A DNA stretch of 64,000 bases from Erinaceus europaeus. Taxonomy: Eukaryota > Chordata > Mammalia > Eulipotyphla > Erinaceidae. Where the stretch lies: assembly GCF_950295315.1 (NCBI RefSeq), contig NC_080164.1, forward strand, positions 8,006,082-8,070,081. Reading direction: 5' to 3'. This document shows positions 10,607 through 21,189 of this stretch, piece after piece. The notes beneath the pieces were generated by a model. It did no database searches and had not been told where the DNA came from. It was given only the letters and a program-made list of their open reading frames with translations. The position numbers and the translations under genes are program-made. Positions within the stretch are counted from its first letter, which is position 1; every line of letters starts with the position of its first letter.

Positions 10607-10801
10607 TTTTTTTTAAGGAGTTGAAGCAAGACATTTATTCTTTTGCAAAAGGGTGTGCAGATACAGTTGGCCATCAGGCAGCAGTGTGCCACCCCACCTC
10701 CAACCTTTTCCGTTCCTTTACACCTGATGCAGAACTGCCTCCTCCACCCCTGGGCTGGGCTTCAGAGCTCACAATCTCCCTGCTATCTAAATAAGGGAAG
10801 A
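10607..10801 (-). pseudogene. 3' retro-copy of an unidentified mRNA
   Basis: A roughly 195-bp insert with an A-run (T-run at 10607-10614 on the plus strand), an AATAAA signal about 20 bases before it (gaataaatgtcttgcttcaa in sense), and flanking duplications aatattatcttct (10594-10606) and aatattgtcttct (10802-10814). These are the marks of L1-driven retroposition of a polyadenylated transcript, strongly 5'-truncated. The sense frame upstream reads through Ser/Gly-rich residues (SEAQPRGGGGSSASG), but I do not recognise the parent gene. It could be only 3' UTR. Confidence 0.7.
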
Positions 10802-11099
10802 AATATTGTCTTCTAATTAGTATGTTAATCTTTGTGATATCAAGGTCTTCAGCATGTGTGATTTCATGTCCCTGGGTGAACTTTTTCTGATGCTGTTGTT
10901 TGCTTGTTTTGTTTACTTTAAATAGAGGAATAAGGGGAAACAGAGAAAAATGAAAAGACACCACAGCACTGAAACACACTTGGCACCATGTAGTTTTGGA
11001 GTTCAAAGGTGGCCAACTGCCTGGAAAAGCATGCACAGTACTGAATGACCTGTCTGTCAGCCCCTCTTAATATTTTAATGATTCGATTCTTATAAGAGA

Positions 11100-11224
11100 T
11101 AGAGATAAATACAAAGACAAACCAGAGCACCACTCTACCACACTATGTGGTGCTGGTCTTAAACCCAAAGAGTCCTGCTTGCAGTGTATGCACTCTATAA
11201 TGGACTCACTTCTTTGGCTCCAAA
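11100..11224 (-). mobile_element. tRNA-like SINE fragment of a third type (C)
   Basis: In reverse complement it begins gagccaaagaagtgagtcca and contains a B-box-like gggtttaagacc and a control phrase caccacatagtgtgg. It resembles the other type C fragments in this window and is degraded. Confidence 0.35.
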
Positions 11225-11900
11225 ATAATATACTTTAAATATTTGCTCAATATTTCTTTATTGGGAGTGAGACAGGGATCTTGTTTCTGTTGAGAATTTC
11301 TGTACCAGGTCCCTGGTTTAACATACAGAATGACTTAAGGATATGTATGGGTTAGGATCCCATGCCCAGGGAATTTAACATAAAATTTGTGACTTTCTTG
11401 GTATTATTACATCTTCTAGATAGGAAATATGACACTAACCTCTAGGCTAATCAGATTATTTTTACCAAGAATGATAACTGGAAATCAGGTCAGGAAAGAG
11501 CATTTTGCAGCTGCAAAATGGGTACAAGACATTCCATCATGGGCTCAAACTAGGTGTCAGTGTGAGTCCTCAGAGGTCACAAGCAGTGTCATCTGGGTGA
11601 GATGCAAAGAATAGAGCCTTACCACCTGAGCTGGGCACATGGAGTTTTCTGGGACTCCATTTCAGAACCTACAAGAATATGCACTGGGTGCAGCTGTCAA
11701 TGATTTGAAAGCTGCCACTTCACTCTAGAAATGATAGTACTTTGCTACAAAAATTTAAGAGGACTGTCAGACCAGAGGGGACTTCTAAGGACTCAGTCCC
11801 ACTGCTTCTTCCCACTAGGCTCCATAGTAAAAAACTTGAAGGTCATTTTTTATTTCTTTTCACTTCTCTGACGTTGTCAGACTCAAGTCTGAGACTCTGT
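11225..11900. other. unannotated DNA
   Basis: No recognised gene or repeat. Confidence 0.35.
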
Positions 11901-12473
11901 TTCCTCCAATTCTTCTTCTAGCGTTTGCCCTTCTTCCGTAGCCAGTCAACAGCATCAGGTTGAGCCTGATGTAAAGTTTCGAGACCTCCTTTGAATCTGG
12001 AGAGGTGGCAGTCGTTGACTATGTGGGTCATAGTCTGTCTGGAGCCACAGGGGCAGTTCGGGTTGTCTCTGGCTCCCCAGAGATGGAACATAGCGGCACA
12101 CTGGCCATGGCCTGTTTGATAGCGATTGAGGAGGGCCCGATCATAACGTGCTAGGTCAAAGCCGGGTTGACGCTTGCAGGGGTCTGTGATGAGGTGTTTG
12201 TTCTTTACCTCAGCTGACTGCCAGCTCTGTTTCCAAGAGACTGGAACAGAGAAGTTCAGTGTAGGCGTAGGGGACCAGATTGGGTGATGAGACGTCAAGC
12301 GTTGAACAGGGTGGGCGAATATCCGCGTATATTGGCAGGTCCAGTCGAGTGTAGACGTGGGAAATGAATTTAGATGATGCTGCATCCCAACGAATATCTG
12401 GTGGGGTGATGTTGCTAAGAACAGGCAGCCATGGAACCGGGGTGGAACGGATGGTTCCATAAATTATCCTCAT
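11840..12473 (-). mobile_element. 5'-truncated non-L1 LINE relic
   Basis: The coding end at 11918-12473 plus about 80 bases of probable 3' UTR in which the sense strand reads gaagaagaattggagg and ends near aaaagaaataaaaaatg. No target duplication was found. Confidence 0.5.
11918..12473 (-). pseudogene. C-terminal end of a non-L1 LINE reverse transcriptase protein
   Basis: Two overlapping minus-strand frames cover one ancestral protein. The upstream part is in the frame 12473-12210 (RSTPVPWLPVLSNITPPDIR). A one-base shift near 12290-12310 moves it into the frame that ends at 11918. The downstream frame contains ARYDRALLNRYQTGHGQCAA, a zinc-knuckle-like CPCGSRQTMTHIVNDC, then KGGLETLHQAQPDAVDWL. 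I know this combination from the C-terminal tail behind the reverse transcriptase of invertebrate non-LTR retrotransposons often labelled jockey-type. L1 has a different tail and RTE/BovB elements, as I remember them, end differently. The 5' side is truncated at 12473. The frame of 180 codons to the final stop is still open, so decay is modest. The exact clade is uncertain. Confidence 0.6.
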
Positions 12474-12574
12474 GAAATTTCCTCCAATAATACATGCTTA
12501 TTCTTCCTACTTTCAAATTGGTCCAAGTGTTCCCTTTTCACCTGTAAAACTATCATTATCTCATAACCGCTCTT

Positions 12575-12762
12575 GTATTTTTTCTTCTCTTCCCTTCCCT
12601 CCCTTTCCTTTCCTTTATCTTCCCTTATCATCCTTCCCAGTTCATGCTTTCCTTTTTATTTACTTTCATTTCTTATTTCCTTTCCTTTCTTATTTCTTTT
12701 CCTCCCATTTCCTTTCATTCCCCTCCCCTCCTCTCCTCTCTTCTTCTCTTTTTATTTTATTA
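12575..12762. repeat. polypyrimidine tract ending in (TTA)n
   Basis: Nearly pure C/T on the plus strand for about 170 bases, then tattattattatta. It looks like a decayed simple repeat. The apparent reading frames here are low-complexity artefacts. Confidence 0.85.
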
Positions 12763-13240
12763 TTATTATTATTTGTCAGAAAGAGAAGTCCATGAAACAG
12801 AATAAAAGAGGCCACACACTTCAATGATTCCTCAGTGCAGTAAAGGCTTTGTTCAGCCTTGGTGGTGCACTTGGGAAAGTAGCATGTCAATGTGAGCTAT
12901 ATCATTTGCTCTCATCTTATATTTCAAGACTGGGCAATGGAATGAACCAAAAGGCTTAGCTAATATTAAGTGCATTTCAGTTCTTTTCTCTCCTCAAAGA
13001 AAAAAAACCTCTCCTTTTAACAAACACCATCTGCAGTCATTAATAGATTGCTAATAAACAGTGTGCAGGATATAAACATGATGAAACAGTGTCCATAGGC
13101 TACTATCCAAAGATCACATTCTAGTAGAATTAGAGAGACTGGCACCAAATCAATGCAATATAGATGACCGTGGAACAGTCAGAGAATTGTGATGAGGCAG
13201 CTAAAGGAAACAATTATGGAAGAGGTGGTATGGGGTTGGG
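12763..13240. other. unannotated DNA
   Basis: Nothing recognised apart from a weak repeat-like stretch at 12780-12890. Confidence 0.35.
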
Positions 13241-14291
13241 CAATAATAAGAAGTAAAGCTTCATTGGGAAGATGGTGGACTGAGAAGCTGCTAGTGGCTT
13301 GAGCTCTGACCACATCTCCTGGAAATGGTAGGATTTTCTGCCTTTAGTAGGCCAGCCAATAAGGGATCCTACTGGTGACACCAAGGCGGTGACTATAACT
13401 TAATTTGGGTTAAGAATTAGAGTAGGAAAAAAGGGGAAAAAATTTTTTTTCCTTTTAATTTTTAAGCATGCCTCCACCCCCTACCCCTGCCCCATAACCA
13501 GTCCCTGGGAACCAGCTCCTAGCAGGCTGCCCTGCTAGGAGTCTCTTTCTTTACCAAATTCATGTCCCACCAGGGAGTATCATTCATTCTAAGTCTATAC
13601 CCTTCTGAAACCTCTGGCCTTTTTTCTTTCTAAGTATCCAACCCCCCCCCACCTCACACCACATAGCTAATTAAATAATTAAAAATAAATAAATTTTAAA
13701 AAACCCTTTCCTTTCACTGCTCTTTTAAGACTGTTATTTTTCTTATCTTTTTCTTTTTTTTCTCTCTCTCTCTTTCTTTTTTTTTTCTCATTCTTGTCAT
13801 CCTTTCTTCCTTAATCCTACAGCTTCCAAAGCCACAGGCCCCAGACCCCACACCACCAAACAGTGTGCTTTTTTGAATTCACTGATACACATTTGGGAAT
13901 TATTTGGGGGAAGAATTCTGACTCAGTGTAGACTCTCACTGCGAGTGTCTCTGCTCAACTTCCCTTCCTCTTTAGCCACCCCTAGAATATACAGTGGATA
14001 GTAGATTTGCATAACTGTCTATTTCAGCTATCCTTGTCTAGTCCTGAGGGAGTGGCAAGATATCTATCGAGCCCTGAATGAAAAAGGGTTTCAACCAAGG
14101 ATAATATATCCTGCTAGACTTTCATTCAAACTAGATGGAGGGATCAAAACCTTCTTAGACAAACAACAGTTAAAGGACGCAACCATCACCAAGCTGGCCC
14201 TGAAAGAGGTTCTAAAAGACCTCTTGTAAACAAGAACATCATTGTAATACTTACAATATTTCAGAGCAAACAAAAAAATTTTTTTTGATCA

Positions 14292-14675
14292 ATGGCACTA
14301 CAATACATTAAATCCATAATATCAATAAATGTCAATGGCTTAAACTCACCCATCAAAAGGCACAGAGTGGGGGGATGGATCAGAAAACATGACCCAACCA
14401 TATGCTGCTTGCAAGAATCCCATCTGTCACAACAAGATAAACACAGATTTAAAGTGAAAGTATCAAACGCTATCATACAGGTTAAAGGACCACAAAAAAG
14501 GGCAGGAACAGCCATTCTCATCTCAGACACGATAGATTTTAAATTAAATAAAGTAATAAAAGATAGGCAAGGACATTACATAATGATTAGAGGATCAATC
14601 AGCCAAGAAGACTTAACAATTATTAACATCTATGCACCCAATGAGGGACCATCTAAATGCATCAACCCCTACTGA
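14292..14675 (+). pseudogene. L1 ORF2 endonuclease, N-terminal part
   Basis: Apurinic-endonuclease-like domain of L1 ORF2p, which nicks genomic DNA to prime reverse transcription. Recognised by SINVNGLNSPIKRHRV, CLQESHLSQQDKH, GTAILISDTIDF and INIYAPNEG in the expected order. A stop at 14673-14675 with a shift of frame breaks it from the next part. Confidence 0.9.
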
Positions 14676-14787
14676 AAGAACTTCAAAAATACATCAATAG
14701 TAATACAATAATAGTGGGAGACTTCAATACCCCATCTCACACTTATACAGATCACCAAAGCAGAGAACCAATAAAGATACAAGAGAA

Positions 14788-15288
14788 TTGAATGAAGAGA
14801 TTGACAGACTAGACCTCTTGGACATTTTCAGACTCCTTTACCCCAAAAAACTGGAATACACCTTCTTTTCAAATCCACATAACACATACTCAAGGATAGA
14901 CCACATGTTAGGCCACAAAGACAGCATCAATAAATTCAAGAGCATTGAAATCATCCCAAGTATCTTCTCAGACCACAGTGGAGTAAAACTAACATTTAAC
15001 AACAAACTGACAATTATTAAAAGTCATAGAATTTGGAAACTAAACAACATGCTCCTTAAGAACCACTGGGTCAGAGACTCACTCAAGCAGGAAATTCAAA
15101 TGTTCCTGGAAACAAATGAAAATGAAGATACAACCCATCAAAATATTTGGGACACAGCTAAAGCAGTATTGAGAGGGAAACTTATAGCCATACAATCACA
15201 TATTAAACACCAAGAAGAAGCTCAAATGAACGACCTTACTGCACGACTCCCAAAAGGACTTTTCAAAGTTAACCCAATTACCAAATAA
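14788..15288 (+). pseudogene. L1 ORF2 endonuclease C-terminal part and linker
   Basis: Continues the endonuclease in another frame: [20 protein letters not shown], then the catalytic-loop motif SDHSGVKL is kept, followed by the linker ([20 protein letters not shown]). Coding similarity stops just before 15290, where the sequence jumps to 3' UTR. No reverse transcriptase follows. Confidence 0.88.
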
Positions 15289-16479
15289 TATGATGATAAC
15301 ATTAACTATCGATTGTCTTTTTGAACCCTAAGTCAGCAGGAACCTCACATCTCCACTATAGAGCCTCTACTTCCCCCAGTCCTGGAACCCTTGGATAGGG
15401 CCCACTTTCCCATATGCCTCTCCTAATACATATCAAATAATATTGCATCTGCCGATCACAACCTAACCAACGCAACGATTGCCACCTCAACATGCTTCAC
15501 TTCAGACTGTGTCCAGAGACTTCACATGTGGAATGACAACCTGTCAGCTTCATTACTCGGGTGAGACCTTTCCTTTTATTGTACACTCTAATTTCATCTC
15601 AGGTGGTTCACTTTCTAACGAAGTCCCAAAACCTAGATATACACCAGTTTCTGTGAGAGAGAGCATATCTTCACACCTATCTATAAACTACTGCAAAATA
15701 TATACCTGAAAGCAGAAGTACACTAGAGTTTGCAGTGAGTACCTCCCTAACACTTCCTCTCCACTATTCCAAGCTTTGGGTCCATGATTGCTCAACAATT
15801 TGTTTGACTTCGTATGTTAACTCTCTTTTCAGTTACCATGTTCCAGATGCCATCAGGATGCTGGACAGGCTTCCCTGGAGTGATGATCCCACCAATGTGT
15901 CCTGGAGCTCAGCTTCCCCAGAGACATACCCTACTAGGGAAAGGGAGAGGCAGACTGTGAGTATGGACCGACCAGGCAACACCCATGTTCAGTGGGGAAG
16001 CAATTACAGAAGCCAGACCTTCTACCTTTTGCAACCCACAATGACCCTGGGTCCATGCTCCCAGAGGGATGGAGAATGGGAAAGCTATCAGGGAGGGGGT
16101 GGGATATGGAGATTGAGTGGTGGGAATTGTGTGGAGTTGTACCCCTCCTACCCTATTGTTTTGTTGATTAATCCTTTCTTAATTAAAAAAAAATAAGAAG
16201 AAGTAAAAGTTCAGTACATAGGGGTGTAGGGAATGCAAGCTACCCTCAGGAACCAACAAAGACAGAAGCAGTGGGAGCCAGATGTAAGGGAGAGAGTGGT
16301 GGCAGGGCAGCCCACCTGGACAGGTGCCTACTTTGCCACGTGCTAATCCTTAGAAGCTTCAGTGTAATGATATGTCTCCTACTTCCCCTATGTCTCTTTG
16401 AATATCTCTGTCTTTCTATCAGAAAAAAAGTCAACCTGGGGAGTTGAAGTTCCAAGAACAAGAATACATACAATAAGAG

Positions 16480-16580
16480 AGAGACCAGAGGTCGAATAGG
16501 GCTCTCAGTGGGTAAAGAGCATGTCTTTACCATACTTCAGGGACTGGGATCACTCCCTGGTACCATGTGGTGCATTAAAA
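16480..16580 (+). mobile_element. type C tRNA-like SINE fragment
   Basis: An A-box-like gctctcagtgggtaaagagc, then a degraded B-box and gtaccatgtggtgcattaaa. It is short and diverged, and lies next to the L1 3' end. Confidence 0.35.
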
Positions 16581-17835
16581 AATTTTGAGATATTCAATCA
16601 ATTTTCCCCTTTCATATTAATTAAATAGTGATTTATATGACTACAAGTTAATAGGAGTGTGCAAAAACACAATTCCCACCACCAAAAGACTGTGACCCAT
16701 CCCATCCTCTCCCTTCCCCCCAACCACAGTGAAGTTGAACACCCACCCTCACCCACAACCCAGAGATTTTTACTTTTGTGCCCTACTCCAAACTCAGTCA
16801 AATCTTGCTTTGAGGTTCCCTTTCGGTTCTTATTTCTCAACTTTTGTTGATGAGTGGGATCATCCCATACTCATCTTTATCTTTCTAACTTAGCTCACTT
16901 AACATAATTCCTTCTAGCTCCATCCAAGATGGGTCAGAGAAGGTGGATTCACTTTTCTTAATAGCTTCATAGTATTCCATTGTGTATGTATACCACAATT
17001 TTCTCAACCACTCATCTGTTGTTGGGCACCTGGGTTGCTTCTTGGGTTTAGCTATCATGAATTGTGCTGCTAGGAGCATGGGTGTACACATATATTTTTG
17101 GATGGGTGTTTGGTTTGGTATGGAGTCCTTGGGGTGTATATCCCTAGGAGAGGAATTACTGGGTCATATAGAAAGTACATGTGCAGCCTTGTGAGAGGTC
17201 TCCAGATTGCTCTCTACAGAGGCTGGGACAATTTACATTCCCACAATCAGTGCAGCAGGGTTCCTTTGTCCACAAAACCTCTCCAGTATTTGTTGCTTCT
17301 GTCCTATTTGATGTATGCTATTCTCACAGAGGTGTGGTGGTATCTCAATGTTGTCTTTCTTTGCATTTTTCTGACAATCAGTGCAGTGACCTGGAGCAAT
17401 TGTTCATGTTTTTGTTAGCCTTTTGGATATCTTCTGTAGTGGATGTCCTGTTACTCTCCTCTCCCCATTTTTGGATGGGGTCATTTGCTCTTTTGTTGCT
17501 AAGTTTGCTGAGCTCTTTGTATATTTTGGTTATTAGTCTCTTGTCTGATATATGGCATGTGAATCTCTTCTCTCATTCTGTGAGGGGTTTCTTTGTGTGA
17601 TGGTTTCTTTGGCTGTGAAGAAGCTTTTCAAATTGATGTAGTCTCATTGATTTGTTTTTGTTTTAGTCTTCCTTGCAATTGGGTTTGAGTCATGAAAGGT
17701 GTTCCTGAGGTTTAGGTTGGAAAGTGTTCCACCAGTGTTTTCTTCTAAGTACTTGTTAGTTTTTGGTGAAACATCCAGGTCCTTGATCCATCTGGAGTTG
17801 ACTTTTTTATTCTGGTGAGATAAAGTGGCCCACTT

Positions 17836-18087
17836 TCATTCTCCTGCATGTTTCAACACAGTTTTCCCAGCACCATTTATTGAAGAGAGCCTCCTTCTTC
17901 CATTTAATACTTTGGGAGCCCTTATCAGAGATTTAGGGTCAGGGGTTAGTTCTTGGCTTTCAGTTCTTTTCCACTGGTCTGAGTGCCTATTTTTCTTCCA
18001 GTACCAGGCTGTTTTGTTGATGATGGCCTTATAATATAGTTTGAGATATGGGAGTGTGGTGCCTCCATTTCTGATTCTTTTCCTCAA
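17836..18087 (-). pseudogene. L1 ORF2, region after the reverse transcriptase
   Basis: The frame contains [20 protein letters not shown] and [17 protein letters not shown], the conserved block that follows the L1 polymerase thumb. It is broken from the neighbouring ORF2 pieces by frameshifts. Confidence 0.85.
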
Positions 18088-18278
18088 GATTGTTTTGGAA
18101 ATTCTGGATGTTTTCTGGTTCCAGATAAATGTAGTTTTTGTTCTATTTTCTTAAAGAAGCTTGGCAGAACTTTGATTGATATGGTAATAAATTTGTATAC
18201 GGCTCTGGAAGAATTTTCATTTTGATGATATTAATTTTTATAATCCATGAGCATGGGATGTCTTTCCAAATATTGGTA

Positions 18279-18701
18279 TCATTTTTCTATTTCCTTGAAT
18301 AGTGGCTCATAGTTTTCAGTATATAAGTCTTTCACTTTGTTAGTCAGGTTTATTCCTATGTATTTTACAATTTCTGCTGCAGCAGTGAATAGGAGTGATT
18401 TCTGGATATCCTCTTCTTTGTATTTCATGTTTACATAAAGAAATGTCACTGTTTTTTGTACATTTATTTTGTAGCCTGATACCTTGCTGTATTGTCTAAT
18501 AACTTCCAGTAGCTGTCTGCTGTATTCTTTAGGTTTTTCTATGTATACTATCATATAATCTGCAAATAGTGAGAGCTTGACTTCTTCCTTTCCAATCTGT
18601 ATTCCTTTGACTCCTTTTTCTTGCCTGATTGCTTTGTTGAGAACTCCCAATACTATGTTGAACAGTAATGGTGATAATGGACAGCCCTGTCTAGTCCCCA
18701 A
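18279..18701 (-). pseudogene. L1 ORF2 reverse transcriptase, palm with altered catalytic box
   Basis: Reverse transcriptase motifs [17 protein letters not shown] and [13 protein letters not shown]. The active-site box of L1 is FADD, and here it reads FADY, so a metal-binding aspartate is lost. Downstream [13 protein letters not shown] is normal. The copy could not polymerise even without its frameshifts. Confidence 0.9.
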
Positions 18702-18808
18702 TCAGAGGGAGAATGCTTTCAGCTTCTGTCCATTGAGTATGATATTGACTGTAGGTCTGGTATATATAAACTCCACTACCTTGAAGAATTTCCCATCTAT
18801 TCCCATTT

Positions 18809-19057
18809 TTATAGTGTTTTGAACATGAATGGGTGTTGTATTTTGTCAAAGGCTTTCTCTGCATCTATTGAGATAATCATGTGGTTCTTGGTTTTGCTTT
18901 TATTGATGTGGTGAATGACATTGATTGACTTACATATGTTGAACCAACCTTGAATTCCTGGGATAAATACCACTTGGCTGTTATGAACAACCTTTTTGAT
19001 ATACTGCTGTATCCAGTTGGACAGGATCTTGTTAAATATTTTGGCATCTATTTTCAT
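18809..19057 (-). pseudogene. L1 ORF2 reverse transcriptase, fingers and first palm part
   Basis: Contains [19 protein letters not shown], the [17 protein letters not shown] stretch and [13 protein letters not shown], the motif A region with its aspartate kept. Confidence 0.9.
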
Positions 19058-20270
19058 CAGAGATATTGGTCTATAGTGTTCTTTTTTTGTTGTGTCCCTA
19101 TCTACTTTTAGTATCAGGGTGATGTTGGCTTCATAGAAGGTGGAAAAGCGTGTTCCTGTTTCTTCAATCTTTTGGAAGAGCTTTAGAAGTATAGGTATTA
19201 ACTGTTTCCTGAAGGTTTTGTGGAATTAATTTGTAAAGCCATCTGGTCCAGAATTTTTGTTGTTGGGAAATTCTTAATAACTGTTATGATATCTTTGTCT
19301 TGATTGGTTCATTTAGGTTCTGTAGTTCTTCCTTGTTCAGTTTTGGAAGGATGTATGTTTCTAGGAATTCTTCCATTTCTTCCAGATTCTCTAGCTTGGT
19401 GGTATATAGTTGTTAGTAGAAATTTCACATGATTTTTTGGATTTCTGTGATGTCTGTTGTGAGATTTCCTCTATTGTTTATAATTCTACCTATTAGAGTC
19501 CCCCCCCCTCTTCTTGAGAGTCTGGCTAAGGGTTTGTCATTTTGTTTAATTTTTCAATGAACCAACATTTGGCTTCATTGATCTTTTGTATGGTTCTCTT
19601 ATTTTTTATGTTGTTTATTTCTGCTCTAATTTTAATGGTTTTCATCTGCCTGGTTGGTTTAGGGTTCCTTTGTTTCTCTTCCTCTAATTCCTTAATGTAT
19701 GCAGTAAGGGCATTTATTTGAGCTTTTTATTATTCTCTAATGTGTGCTTGTATGGCTCTGAGTTTCCCTCTCAGTACTGCTTTAGCTATGTCCCAAATAT
19801 TTTGATAGCTTGTATCTTCATTTATTTATTTATTTCTAGGAACATTTGAATTTATCGTTGAGTGCCTCTTTGACCCAGTGGTTATTAAGCAGCATGTTGC
19901 TGAGTTTCCAAATTTTGTGACTTTTAGTAATTTTCTGTTTGTTGTTGAATTTTAGTTTTACTCTACTGTTGTCTGAGAAGATACTTGGGATGATTTCAAT
20001 GCTCTTAAATTTGTTGATACTGTCTTTGTGACATAATATATGGTTTATCCTTGAGGATGTGCTGTGTGGATTTGAAAAGAATGTGTATTCCAGTTGGGGG
20101 GGGGGGTGAAGAACTCTGAAAATGTCCAGGAGGTCTAGTCTGTCAATCTGTTCATTTAATTTTCTTGTCTCTTTGTTGATTCTCTGTTTTGTTGATCTAA
20201 GTGTGAGAATGGGGTTTTGTAGTCAATCTTCCCCTAGTATTGTATTACTCTTAATGTATTTTTGTAGTTC

Positions 20271-21058
20271 CATGGACCACCACAGTGGATGAGCAGCAGG
20301 AGGGTCAGGGGTCTTGAAGGCAACCTCCCCGGTGGGTCAGGAGTCAGCGCGAGGGAGAACAGATAGACACCACACTCTATTGGAGGGTGAATCTGGACTC
20401 ATTTTAATAGTGAAACTGAATTAGCTTTTATACTTTTTTCAGCTTACATTCAGGTTGCCTAAGCAACCAGCTTAGTCTTGTGGCTTTGGCAGGCTACATG
20501 TTACTCCCCTATAACTGTAAAGAATGGTACAATACTTTGTATCATCCTGTTCTCAAGGGAGGTCATACCCAGATTTGTTTTAGACTTTTGCTGAGGGCTA
20601 TCTCTACCATTAATCTTCTATGGCGGGCATACAGATCTTTGCCTAGTCGTGGACCACTGCTCATTTAGGTCTGGTACAGTTTAACTATTAATCTTTCTTT
20701 GTTTCAATATGTCAACTTGTACCTGGGAGGCCTCAATCTCTGTATTCTTTCTTTGAGGGGCAGGTCATAACATGACTTGTTTTGTCCGTCTATGTTGACC
20801 CACCTTCCCCACTTTCATAATGTAACTTTCAAATATGCCCCTGTGTAAGGGAGAGAGGGTGCTTCTGAATCTCCATTCCCACCAGGAACTGCCAAAGCAC
20901 TATTAATCAATTGTGACAGCATAATTATTTGTAGCAATAATGGGGGGAGAATGCGTCGACCCATTCCCATCCTCCTGCCCACCTTCCTTGAAGTCTGAAT
21001 GCAGGTCCAGAGGAGATGACCCTGTCAGGCTCCCTGGCGATCGTGATGGGGTGGCGCA
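20271..21058 (-). mobile_element. solo LTR, class II, sibling of 1727-2777
   Basis: A 788-bp insert in the L1. The L1 bases ttgtagttc occur on both sides (20262-20270 and 21059-21067). On the minus strand it begins TGCGCCACC and ends near GGTGGTCCA, giving short inverted ends. A TATA box reads GTATAAAAGC at 20424-20433 in reverse, followed by about 150 bp of R/U5. U3 is shorter than that of the first LTR by roughly 260 bp, and the middle of the coding part appears to be deleted. No internal retroviral genes are present. Confidence 0.75.
20704..20922 (-). pseudogene. U3 frame remnant, Sag-like C-terminal part
   Basis: A 73-codon frame with one internal TGA (20815-20817). It contains SLPYTGAY, then RWVNIDG and LPLKERIQRLRPP in order and ends at a stop at 20704. 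This spacing and wording resembles the receptor-contacting C-terminal region of betaretroviral superantigen. It sits in U3 upstream of the TATA box, which is where sag lies. It is broken, and was too short for an ordinary ORF scan. Confidence 0.5.
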
Positions 21059-21110
21059 TTGTAGTTCTTTTAGTAGGTATTAAATTGGTAAGTTTTTAGG
21101 TGATACTTTG
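21059..21110 (-). mobile_element. L1 continuation after the LTR
   Basis: gtagttcttttagtaggta continues the ORF2 endonuclease region of the L1 at 16583-20270. Similarity fades after about 50 bases. Confidence 0.6.
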
Positions 21111-21189
21111 CTTAAACCCAAAACTAGAAAGGTTGCAGCTCAGCCCCCAATCTCTCAATCTGGTGACTGCAATCCCTGAACACCAGGTT

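Larger units (their letters stand above)
13262..16192 (+). mobile_element. L1 LINE, full ends but internally deleted
   Basis: Begins gggaagatggtggactgaga, the usual style of an L1 5' end, and finishes in an A-run at 16184-16192. A duplication aataagaagtaaagcttca before it resembles aataagaagaagtaaaagtt after it. Order: 5' UTR (13262-14040), a short piece of the ORF1 3' end (14041-14230), ORF2 endonuclease and linker (14292-15288), then directly 3' UTR (15300-16192). Most of ORF1 and the whole reverse transcriptase and C-terminal part of ORF2 are absent. The total is about 2.9 kb against 6-7 kb for an intact L1. Intact ends with a target duplication mean that the element may have moved in deleted form. 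Confidence 0.8.
16583..20270 (-). mobile_element. L1 LINE, minus strand, main part
   Basis: 3' UTR at the left (sense phrases such as ggtggtgggaattgtg, read in reverse near 16670-16690), then ORF2 running rightwards through the C-terminal region, reverse transcriptase and endonuclease. Several frameshifts and stops make it non-functional. The element is interrupted at 20271 by an LTR and resumes at 21059. Confidence 0.88.

Noticed and set aside
12472..12890. Phe/Ser/Leu-rich frames on the plus strand
   Set aside because: Product of a polypyrimidine tract without any domain.
16885..17091. Frame with LRKLWYTYTMEYYEAIKKS, also seen near 38600 and 61450
   Set aside because: Conserved L1 3' UTR sequence, not a separate protein.
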